From contig NC_044008.1 of the NCBI RefSeq assembly GCF_900496995.4, positions 1,898,453-1,962,452 on the forward strand: a DNA stretch of 64,000 nt, written 5' to 3'. Both the position numbers and the translations under genes were made by a program. Below the pieces are notes generated by a model. That model saw only the letters and a program-made list of their open reading frames with translations. It searched no databases and had not been told where the DNA came from. The DNA is from Aquila chrysaetos chrysaetos. Lineage: Eukaryota > Chordata > Aves > Accipitriformes > Accipitridae. Position 1 is the first letter of the stretch. Every line of letters starts with the position of its first letter. Positions 1 to 12,200 of the stretch are shown piece after piece.

Positions 1-132
1 CTTATCTGCAATCAGCCACCCTTCAAGACAAGACCCAGTGCTACGTGGACCTGAGCTCTAACCCCTTGCAGCAATTCCTATGGCACAGCACAAGCACATG
101 TTACTCATCATGCCAGCGGGTTTGGCACTCAC

Positions 133-233
133 CTTCATTCTCAGTGTAATTTCTTTTCCCAAATGCAGCTTCTGGTAGCTTTTTCTTCAAGTCAGACAAA
201 CCCATGACATGGTTAATGTCCAGGTTGGGAGGC
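133..233 (-). CDS. TASOR2: TASOR2 coding exon 10, last one in the window
   Basis: Encodes PPNLDINHVMGLSDLKKKLP and EAAFGKRNYTENE plus one base. The acceptor is TCCCCACAG and the donor GTGAGT. Later exons would lie to the left of position 1. Confidence 0.94.
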
Positions 234-3200
234 CTGTGGGGATAAAGCAGCAGACAGTGAGATCACAAGCATAAAAGGCTCTCAGAATCAAGCATAGTAG
301 AGTGTCCTTGTTGGCCTGTCACTGTAAAACCAGAGAAAGCACCTCTGAAGAAGGCTGGAGAAGGTTCAGCTTGCTTAGCGCTTTGTTGATCTGAGGATCC
401 TGTTTGTGAACACTTCCAAACACTGATATTGGTGGCCGTGTTACTGGCTGTCACTGGCTGTTTCAAATTGCTGCCTGCTGGTTGGCTTCTGGCTACTGAA
501 GATTTTAAATATCTCATTTTTTTGAATGCTAGTTACCTCAATACTTTATTTGCCATCGTGCCTATCTGTAAACACAACTGGCTGATCGTACATGCACCAT
601 TGGGAAGCCCACTTCTCACAGGGAGAAAAGTCCCAAGCAGGAATAATTGATTTGGAATAAACATCCCAGAGCAGTTAACAAAAAGAGATGACAAAATACA
701 GCCATTTCCAGCTGCAGTTCAGGGCCTGGTCTCATGTCCTCATCCAGCTATTGCTGTGACACTGCACCGCTGGCTGCCCAACACCACTTTCCTGACACTG
801 ATGACTGCCCCGACAGTGTAGGTGGTAAGTTGGTACAGCTGCAAGAAGATGCTGATCAATGAAGGGATGGGGCAGGAAAGACAAAACTGGCTTTTGCTGG
901 TACACAGACACCCAAAGGTGTAATGCTTCACACTCCACAAACTGCACAGAAAGAAGAGAAAGGGGCAACTTACAGCTGGGCTGGAATCGTGGAGCTGTAT
1001 GGGGTCCTCAGGGCGATGTTGCACAAAAGCTGGCCCCGGATGGAGAGCTGCCCCCTCCATGGACAGTACAATGCTACAGGCAAAAGGGAGAATGGCTCAG
1101 AGAAAGCAGGAGAGGGAGAGGGAGAAAGGTACATTTATAAAACAAAAACAACCACCAGATGCTCCTACCTTTGTGATTAAGCTCAGGTCTAGAGAAAAGG
1201 GAGAAAAAGAGGAACATTTAGCAATGGGAAAAGGAAAAACAGCCCACAAAAGTGACCGGGTATTTTGGAACGACAGCAAATTGCTTACAGGCTCTCTATA
1301 GCTAAGACGGGCATTTCCTTCGGCTCCCTGTACTGGCAGGCGATGACTATGTAAGGGCAAATCTGCCTGGGCCGCTCAGCAGTGCTGCCATCGGACACTT
1401 CGTACACGTAATACTGGGGTGAGAAGGGAAACACAGATGAAAAAACAAGGTGAGGAATGAGCAAGGCACCTGGGCCAGCACTGTGTTCCCCTGCAGCCCA
1501 CAAGCAAGCTGTCTGCACAGTCCTGTTGCAAATTGATACCTGGCTCTGCTCAAAGGCCTGGCAGTGGCTGGCCTTTGATGGTATGTTGCTTCTGCTTACG
1601 GCGACATGGCAGTCATAGCCGGGAGATGGGCAGGTATAGCTGGTTGTGTAATTCTCAGACACCACCTTGACCTTCCCCTGTGCCAGAAAATTTACCAAAC
1701 AAAAAAAAAAAAAAAAAAAGAGAATACACATAATTGTTTGCAGAAACTTATTTTAAAAGACCCCTGAATCCTCCTTTTCCCCAAAGACAGTGTTGCTGGC
1801 AGCCCCATACTCCCCACCACTGTGAGGGGGTTGCGTGCATTTGTGTCCTTACAAACATGAGGGCCTGCCACCACCGAGTTCGCCATGGCAGACAAATCCG
1901 CACTGCTCAGGAGAGCAAACAGGAGGAGCATGTCTTTGGTGCCAGCTACAGAGAGCAGGAGCCAGTGGGGAGGAAAGGGGCCACATGCTAGCCCCATGGA
2001 GGAATAGAATGGGCCTGTGATCTGAGCCACCCTATGGTTCCCTCTCAAATCCCCAAAATGCGTGAGAGCACAGGGGAAAAGGTGACCCTATGGGAAATTT
2101 CTGATCTCAGCAGTGGAATTTGGAAGTTCCTCTGCATCCTCTGCTACCCTGCAGGCCACCAGTCCAGCCCAGTTGGATCTCTTGCTTTCCAGCCTGACAT
2201 ATCCCACTGTCAAAAATCCTGATGAGCTCTCAACAGAGTTGATTCTACACCCCACCACAGTTATGGGCACCAATGTCTCCTTAAAAACTGCTTGCACTGT
2301 ATAGCGGCTTCTGAAAACCATTCCACATAAAAAGACAGACTCACATTTTACCTTAATTAGCTTACAAATTACAATATAGCCTGATTTTCCATGATACCAG
2401 GGTCTCGGATGAAGACAGTCTGCATACTTGGAAATATAAACCCCTGTGAAAACAAAGCAATGCAAGATAATGTGAATCATCTGTTGAGTAAAGCTGATTG
2501 CCAAAAAACCCTGTAAAGAGGGCCCTCCTTGCGGAAATGGGAGTCCCTGCAGAGTCAGTGCTGCAAACCAGAGTAGCACTTGCTGTCATAAAAAGGGTGA
2601 AACTCTTTCTGACTCTTTTCCTTTTTTTGACAGCTGGTATGGAACAGCATTATATGTTTCAGGGTCAGCTCTAGGAAAGGAGTTAACTTGGGTTTCTCCT
2701 GGGAGAAGTAGCCCAGCTAACATCAGTTTTGCCCACACTACATGAAAACATACCAAGAGAGGGCTTGTCTCTTACAGAAAGATCTGGTGAAGGGCTTCCA
2801 GGTCAGACTGCAAGGGGGGCAGGTACTTTGCTCAATTTGGAGTCACACAAAGGCAATGTGAATGTTTATACGTGGGGAACACGCACTGCAACGGCATGAG
2901 AGCAGGCCCGTGGCATGGCATAGACCCTCCCAGGCCCTTTCCTTGGCTCTTTATGGCCCTTCAGCATTCCAGATGTCAACATGAACCTTCTACCCTGTGA
3001 CAAGGCCTATTCTCACATGGCTTATTCCCATCCCTTCTCCATGCTCAGGGCATATCATATGTGGATTTATTGGGGGTGGGGGTGTTGGCTCTTCACTCCT
3101 GCTTTATATTTGTAGACAAGATGGGTAGAGAAGTACATGGCAGGGGAAACAGGGACTGGGCAGGGGAAGGGCTACAAAGAGACACACCATAATATTCATC

Positions 3201-6200
3201 TCAGTCCATCAGGACTAAGATATACACCAGATAAATAACCAGTTCTTGCTTGGTTTTGCATTCACTGCCATTGACTGCTCAATAATTAGGTGTCTTGGCC
3301 TGCAAAGACTTGGGGGATGAAGACTGGTAGACGTTCTGCTTCTGGCAGAAGGATTTCTTTGAGTAACCCATCCTGCACTGCACGTCTTGAGGCCCCACAC
3401 CTTTGGGCAAGGAACTTGCACATACTGAAAAGGGCTTTTGACGTGTCACGATCTGCTCTGGTTATTAACAAGACTGGTGGCAAAAGCTCAGCAAACAGAC
3501 TCTGAAGAGCAAACGGGTGGGGAGAGCTGCCAAAAAGCCACTTTGGTGACAAAGGTTGTTATTAACAAGGGAGAAGAAGCCTGAAATGGAGAGGTGAAGA
3601 GACAATAACATTCCATGGGGAAGATCCCATCCTCATCTGGTTGAAGGGGCGGAAGGAAAACACTGCTGCTTGCTTGGTCCAAACAAGTGCAGTTTTCCAT
3701 GTAAGAAACATGGGAGTTTCTGTGGATCTTTGCAGTAAATAACAAGGCAGTACCAAGAGTTTTTCTGGGCTTTTGCTTTTGTTTTTAAAGGAGTCAATAT
3801 CCCCAGAACAGTGAACAGGTCTCTTGGTCCTCTGAATAGAAATCTTACCTTTTGCTGGGTCACCAAGTATGGAAATAGAACTGCTGTTTACACGGAGGCC
3901 TGTCTGACACACCTCTTTTGCCTTCAAAAGAAGAGACAGCCTCTTTTACTACCTATTTTCAAAGATAAGGGACACAGCTACTGAAATCTGTAGCACAACA
4001 GTTGGCAAAATACTTGCAACAGGCAAACATGTTGTTTCAGATACTAAATACTTGTATTTATCAAGTGTTGTTACAAAAACCTCTGTGGAAGCAAAAGCTT
4101 AGAAAAATCTGGAAAAAATCCAGCATCTCCAGAAACCACTGCAAGCGTGAGGCTGGACTTTGCACCTTCTTTATCTGCACGGGAAATTTGTGGAAAAATA
4201 AATGGAATGGGGCTGGCATGAAGGCAAAGGACATTTGTTACTCTGTGCTCACTCCTCTATAGGCACAATTACTGCCTTGGGAGCATCTCACCAGCTTTGA
4301 TTTAATTCATGTCCAAAGCAGATTCATAGAAGTGTGCAAAGACCAAATGTAGATTGACCAAAGAGTGACAATAGGAGCAGTCTGAACTCATTATGGGTGA
4401 GAAATAAAAGCAAACCAGTCAAACTATACTCAGCCCCTTTATAAGCAACACTGGACACTCATCTCACCTAACTTCTGCCTCCTAAAAGGCAAGTGTCTAG
4501 CTGAGACCAGCCAGCTAGATTTCCCCTCTGAACAACGGAGAGAGGCACCTCCAGAGAGCTGTTTAGCCCAAGGATTTTAGCTGCCTGCATTAAATGAGGT
4601 CCAACTGTCCTCTGGAGAGCTCCCTCCTTCCTAGGGTCTGTACAAGGAGCTCAGTCACTTGGCGCAGACTGTGTTAAATTTCAAACAGCCAAAACAAAGC
4701 GAGACAATTCCCCACACCCAAACTGAGACTGAAAGTGGTTTATTTTGCTGTAGCTCAATTCAAACTGAACAGAACTAAAATGCATTCAGGCCACTCTCAT
4801 CCTGAACAAAACCATCTCTACTGCGATTTAGCATGGCATCACTAAATCACATTAAAAGTGAATTCCCACTAGATTCCCTGAGCATCCTTCTGTAGACAAA
4901 CTCTTTTCACAAAATCAAAAGCATCCTTGTGAAAAATGGGCAGGAGTAACTTTCCCAATAGCTGTGTCAGGCTCTCCACCTAGCTGGCAAAACCAAGGGA
5001 ACTTGCCCAAAACCACCTGACAAACTCCTGTCTCCTGTCACAAAGGTGCTTTTCTCTTCTAAGCATACATGAAAGGTTTCACCTGCTGGTAATTGACCAT
5101 AAGTCCACTGGGACAAAGGGAGACTCCTCCTATCTCCCTGCAGAGGGCAAAGGGGGCAGCCAGATCTGAAACAGTAATTGACCGGAGAGATGCAAAATAA
5201 GATCTATCACTAAAACTTCCCAGTAGCTGCTTTCAGAACTTGCTCTGTACTATTTATACAGTAATAATTTTACTGGTAACCAGGGTACAGAGAGTCAGGA
5301 CACTTCAGTCAACAGATCTGCTGGGCTTTGGTGGGACAGAGCACATGTGCAGGCACTTGGCATCAAACTTCTTCAGCTAAATAAACATTTCAGGTTACCT
5401 CTTCTTCATTATCAAACAGGAGAAATGCAAAGGTCTCCTCCAGCTCCTCCTGGCTGTACCCGGCGGCTTCCTTTGCTTGGGCAAAAGCTTTGAGCTGCAG
5501 AAGACACAACAACACTTTGTTCTAGTCTGTTCATGCCAGAACCAAGTGACATGTTCATAGTGTGAGGACAGTGTCCCAAGTACCTCCAGTTGTGTTCAGT
5601 ACAGGGCAGCTGGCAGCAGCCAGGTGATGCTGGACCAGCTCATGTGCCCACACATGATTCCATCCCCCAGGCACGTGTACACCCATTCTCCAACCACAAG
5701 GCCCCCAATTCATGCATCTGTCTGTCCGTCTGTCTCTGCCTTTGTTGCCAGCAGAACATGTTCAATGTCCTCCAAGGGACAGCAGGCACATCCAGCCCCA
5801 CAGTGTCATGCTGTGCTCATCCCAGGGAAGTCCAGCCTTATTCCACCGTGCCCCTCTTGCCACACATCACAGGCTACTGGGGAGCTTGTTTCACCAAGCA
5901 GCATGTGGGCTGGTGGAGCATCACATTTAGTAATCAGCTATGCCCATCAGAAGGCAGATCACCTCAGCCATGGAGAAGATGCCTACAGAAGGGGAGATGG
6001 CTTGGAGGCACCTCTCTTTCTCTCTCCACTGACCAGGGAAGCCTAGACTATTTGATTAGAGGGTAGGTGCTATCATGCAACTACAGCTCAGAGGGTTTGG
6101 CTACAGCCAAATAACACATTACTCCAATTTCTTTTGTCTGATAATTAAAGCAGAACATGTTCTCAGTGCAGACAGGAAGAACATCACGGGAGCAAACAGA

Positions 6201-9200
6201 GCTGGATCTGAGTCCATAATATTTTGGGGCTTTAATAAAAGAAGTTGTAGTAGGATGGGATTTTTTAAACAGGATTAGATGATAAGAAAACATTATATCA
6301 CTGCTTTTGCTTATTTTGGCTTTAGATGCACAGGCAAATCAACAAATTACTTGATACCTGCTTCCCCATTTGTTTTATCCAGCTCCACAGTGACTATCCC
6401 AGATTTAGGCAGCCAAAATGTCTAAACTCTATTTAAACTATGACAACAAGCAGACTGGTCATCTCCAGTCCCCAGAGAAGACAGCCTGTCTTCCACACCA
6501 ATGACAGAGGGAGTGTAGGGATGAAGGCATTTTAAAAGCGGTTCCATACACGTCCCAGTCAGCTGGAGAAAGGCAAATCGGGTTAAAACTGGTGCCTGCA
6601 CAGGTGTGAGGGCAGACAAAAGAAATACCACATGGAAATCTGCCTCCCTATGAATCAGCAGAAGTGCAATAACATTAAAGCTCTCCTGCTAGGTATCAAG
6701 CCAGGATTTCAACCTGCCCCCAAAGCCTGCTCCAGGAACTGCTGTTGAATGTCTGGCAACATTGGCTGAATGGACCTTTTGTTCCTGATCAGATTGGGAA
6801 GGAAGAAGTGCAAGAAAGCAAAGAAAAGGCTCCCTTCAGTCAGGAACTGCAAATGGGGCTCTACAAGGCAGGCAGATCAGCCACGTGCTGCAAAGGAAAA
6901 ACCTGCCAATAAACCAACATTTGCAGACCTCTGCAGCTCCCAAAGAAACACCACCCTTTCCCAAGCTGCCAGCAACACCCTGCTCCTCCACCGGCCTTAC
7001 CTCACTTAGAAAAACATGGTTTTCCACCAGAATTGCTTGGCTGTACTGAAAACCGTCCTGAGATGTAGAGTCCAAGTAGGAGCTCTGCAACACTGAAACT
7101 GCTGTCTGCAGAAGGGAACTCGACTCTTCTGACTCCAGATGAAAACCTGCAGGAAGAAAGCAAAAAGCAGGTGCAAATATTAACTCTGAGCATCCCCAGA
7201 TGAGTATGGGGCCTCAGCAGAGGTGGGTGGCAGCTGAGTTATCAAGCCCAGATCTCCATGGAGCAGATCAGCTCTGTGGCTCCCAATGGGAACAGCCGCT
7301 CGCCTCCAGCCATGGAACCCCCAAGTCTTTGTCTGTAAGTTAAACTGCCCCTTTGGCAGGAGGAATACAAGCTCCCTGTTTGCCAGTGACCCCTTAAAGT
7401 TTTTCCTTTGCAACAGGAAAAAATAAAGAAATCAATAGCAACTGCCAGGAGCAAAGCCTGGTGGTAAATTAACTTTATGCTGAGCAGGTCTCTTGTGCTA
7501 AAAAGTTACTTAGATTCGTTACGCACTCTTTTAGGGTGTGAGAGTTGATGTCTGCACACAGGGAAAATCTTAGTGCATGCTCAGTTTCCCGGGGTTATCT
7601 GTTTTTCTATAAAGATCTTCAGGTCTTGAGTGAATATGGTTTTCAATACCATGAGAGCAAGCCTTCCTTCAAAGCCTCAATGGGCAGAGCTTTCTCGAAG
7701 CCCAAATTCTCTCACATCTCCAAGGAAAACATCCGAGTGAAACACTTCCTAACTGCATCCCACCAAGAAGAGGTCCCAAAGCAGTTGACAAATTAAATAC
7801 AGATGCAGAAACAAATGAAAGCCCTGCAGTATTTGTGCTCTTGCAACTGTTAAAATCCAAGTATTAAATAAAGCAGCTACTCCGAAAGACAGGAAATCCT
7901 GGGCTCAGTCTCTGTTGCACATTTAAAAACCTTTATCACTGGCGGTGATTCATGAGCTACGAGATTTCAAATCCCAAGCTGTTTTCAACACAGACACATT
8001 GAAAAGGTGTACTAATTCTTACCCATAAACTTTAGAAAATAGTTATCTACAAGGAAAGAAATGTAGAACTGCTGAACCTCACCCAAAGAACAGGTTTTGC
8101 ATGCTGGTCACTCTCTAAGAAAAACCTCACCAAAATTTTTGAGGACAAATAGGTAAGTTCTCATTTTAACCTCTAAAGCAGAAAGGCCCACATTCCTTTG
8201 GTGATGAGCAAGATAGCATCTGTTGTAACCCTGCAACCTGCTTGGGGTTTTGACTCCTATTTTTAAAGGCTAAGTTCTAATAGTTTTTTTTCTTTTCCTC
8301 CCCTCAATTAAAAAGAAGAAGAAAAGACAGAAACACTTCCTATGTCACAAATCTTGTTCTTTCTCTCAAAATACTCAAGGCCAAAAAAGGACCTAATATA
8401 AGGAACAGGAAAAATAACAGTTCAAATTGCGTGTATTAAACTCATTTAGCTACACTGCTCTAAGCCAGTTCAGCCAGTCTGCACTATGGGGCTTAACAGG
8501 GGAAGGGAGACAGCATCTGCGTTGTGCCAGGCAAAAGACAAATCCAGACAAGGCAGAAAGTGGGGGGAAACAGTATAAAGACTGCTCTAAAAATGGTTCT
8601 AAGAAAAGCATGTAGAGGACAGGTGGGAATGGAAATTGGGAGCACAGAAAAAGTCTGTAAAAGAACTTTTGCCTCTCTTAACCTTGCTCTGGGGAATGTA
8701 CGTCTTTTGTGCCCTCTTGTATTCACTTTCTAAACCTCCCACTTTCAGATGATGCCTCTGTAATCATTAGAAGTAGTCAAAAAACAGGTGAACACAACTT
8801 GGCTCTCAAACACAGAAAAATGAAAAGTAAAGAGGTCTTCCCACTCTCTCTCACTATTACTGTTTTTTTCTCTTTGAGCCTAATGAGTGTAAGAAGGGAT
8901 GTTAAGTTTTCTCACTTTTTTCCTCACTTGTCTTTCATTTTGCTTTGTCTGTCTCTCTTGCACCTTGTGGATCTCAATGAAGCAGTCAGGGAGTTCAGAC
9001 TCCTCCACAGAAATCAGATCAGGGAATTACATCCCAGCTCACAGCTTTGCTCAAAGGCTTGGACCAAACACAACGTCCCTTTTTGCTTCCTGGCCCAAGC
9101 ACGACAACACCACTTGTGTCCAGAGTCATCCTCCAAGGAGCGACAGCCCCGTCCTCAGCATCTTCTCTACCAGCCTAAACAAGCCCACCTCCCTCGACAG

Positions 9201-12200
9201 CTGCTCGTGTCCCAAAAGAACAGGACTGCAGCTGGTGCTATTTAATTTCACAGCTACTGCTCCAAACCATCTCACTTTTCAGGGTGCAATATTCTGCTCC
9301 TCCTACTGATAGCATCTTGCAACTTTGCGTTATCGACAAGTTCAGGGTCTTGAAGTATGAGAAAGGCCATGTCTAAACATGCAAGCTGGGAGCCTGTCAT
9401 GTGTTTCCACACTGAGTATGTGAGACACTGAGTTGACAAAGAGAGATTATGGGGTTAAAAACCCCTCCAGGTGCAGAACACATAGTGAGGGTGCGGGGTG
9501 TTAAATCAGCAAAAGCATTGGATATTCAGTATCTTTCAGGGGTAAAAGCTAAAGGCTTTTAAAAAAAAAAAAAAAAAAAGCCTGGGAAGCTCTTGGAAAT
9601 GCAACATAAACAGCAATTTTGCAAAAGAGAACTCAAACATTTATTCCTCCCTGCAAGTTCAGCTGCAGTGTAAAAATGAAAGTCCAAAAGGGAAAAAAAA
9701 AAGTTGCTGTATTAATACATAAATAGGTGAGATGAAACAATCACAGAGCGTGACACCGAGTCCAGCAGCTTGCTGTGACCTTGAACTCCCCTTTCAGATT
9801 TAAGAGGCTCCTTCAGATCTGTTCCCACCCTGAGGAAGAGTCTGCAGTCACACAAATACATGCAAAACCCCGACACATCCAAGTTTAATTTGCAGGAGCA
9901 GAAGGCCCTTGACAGTCTCTGTGCAGGATGTGAGGAGGTGAAAGTGAAAGTGCCCAAACCAGAAGTAAAAGTGAAAGTGTCCATTCCCCTCTGAGCAGCT
10001 TGGACATGCCACTACTGCCACGCAGCATCCTCAAGGAACGGGACCAACTTCTCGCATGGGGTCAGCTGGACAGCAGAGATGCATCACAGGACTGACAGCT
10101 GGAGGAGAGCTGGAGAAATGCAGCACAGCTCTGCACCAGCACAGCCCAGCTGAACCCACAGTGGGTGTTATCTGTGCCCTGAAATCCTTGGGGAGGGGAT
10201 TCACAGCCTGTCCTGGTGATTTCCTACCCTGATAGCAAGGCAGAAAAAACAGTCACCTTTGCAGCTATTAACAACAGTTGCCAATGCTGCAAGTAAGGCT
10301 GATCTTTCCCTCGTGATGTGGCTGTGCAGAAGTCATCTTCCAAGAGCCTTGCATTCCTTGGAAAGCTGCTAACCTCATTCTTCCTCCTCCTTTTCTAGAC
10401 TTAAAGCCAGCTCCTTTGACCTTTCCACCCCAATCATGCCTGCAAATGTCTCAACATGCCCTGTTCTGTCCTCTGCAAAGCGTTGACTAAAGCCAGCCTG
10501 AGTGCACGTGCCCCACCGACACACATGCACGGCCCATACACCTCCCAGGAGCTGCACGCCTTTGCTCCCCTTTCCAATTCAGGCCTCCTGCAGGTACTGG
10601 ATGCCCATCAGGAGGGCCAGCTGAGGCCAAGAGATGCAGACTTGCCAAAACCAGGATCCTCTTTCAGCTCATCCATTTTCACGTGACCTCTGGATGGCCT
10701 CACCACGCAGACTTCCAAAGTCAGCCCAGGAGGAACACCCACAGCTTTCGAACCACTTATTTGTACAGACTTGTACAGAGAAAAAGGTTTGCTTCTCTTC
10801 CCAGTCTTTTTTTACCTTAAAATTTTAGTAGCACTTGCTGCAGACAATTGAATGCTGTCAAATCTCCAAAAGTTTGCAACCCAGCATGGTCAACACACAC
10901 TGAACACAGCCACATTGCTCACCTACAGGGCTTTTGACCTGTCCTCGGCACAGCAGCTCCTGCACAGTCCCTTCCCACAGCCCTTCTCCGTCTTGCCTCT
11001 CTTCAACCAGGATTTCCTTCATTTTCCTGGCTTGGGCCCATTGTTAGTGTGAGCTGTAACAGCAGGCATCACTGGCAGTGTCAGTTCTGGCACTACCGTA
11101 CTGTCAACAGTTCATGTACTGCCAGCTGAGACTCAAGGTCATCCTCCCAAGTCCTTTGGCTCTGCTGAAGTCCACTTTCTCTCTTCTTTTTATAATCTCC
11201 TATCCCGATTTTTCTGCTCTCACTCTTTAGGTTTACTTTTTAATCATTTCTAGCACACAGTCATTATTATGACAATTATATGAACTGTCCTTTTTAACTC
11301 TGTATTATAAAACCCATGGTACTACATGCTTGACCAGCTATTCACCTGCAAACTTCTTTTAGCTACAGCCTGCTGACGGAGCAGCCACAAAGGTGACCTG
11401 GTAAACATACTGACAAAGAAGGTTGTCTCTTTTTCCAGGAGTCCTGAGACATCCTTGATAAGCTCAGCCAAAACCTCCTTGATGGAGAGCAGCTGATGGG
11501 ACAAAGAAACTGAGGTAACAAACCGACCTTCCAGTAAAACAGAAGTCAGCAACAACTATTCTGGGAACTGACGTCCTACGCCCACTTACGTATCTACACC
11601 AAAAAGGTATAAAAAGAAACTCACTACCTACCCAAAATCAGCTTCTCTGCAAGACTTTCCCTGTATGAGATCTCCCAGACAGACCAGACCCTCACTGGGA
11701 ATGCCTGGCTGACTCTGGACTTGGTGACATGGATCATCTTTGAAGTGACACTTTCCATCGCTGACCAGCCCCACTCCTGGGAGCAGTTTGGTGAGTGTTG
11801 CACCAGTGACACCTCACATAATATATTTATAGTTGCGCCCATCAGTAAAGGTTCATTAAGTATATACTTGCTTTGCTAGCTGGAATTCTGTAATAACTGG
11901 TAATATACATATATTTGCTTTACTCTTGTAATACATATATACTTGCTTTCCTAGTGGTAATTTTGTAGTGTCTTGTAGCATATATTTATATATGTACATA
12001 TTTGTTTTTACTAATAGTAGTTTTCTAGTAATTTGTAATAAAGAAATTCTCAGAAATGCAGACTTTCATGTCCTTGTGTATTGCAGAGTGCCGAGAACCC
12101 CATGGTCACGCTCTTCGCCCACCTGCAGGTCAGGTCACCCTCACAGGTTGTGACCATGACTGCTACACCTGCACAGCCCAACTTTTATAATGAGTCTTGG

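Noticed and set aside
11322-11555. 77-codon minus-strand frame considered as an extra TASOR2 exon
   Set aside because: The flanking exons already join in phase without it, and the peptide has no resemblance to TASOR proteins.
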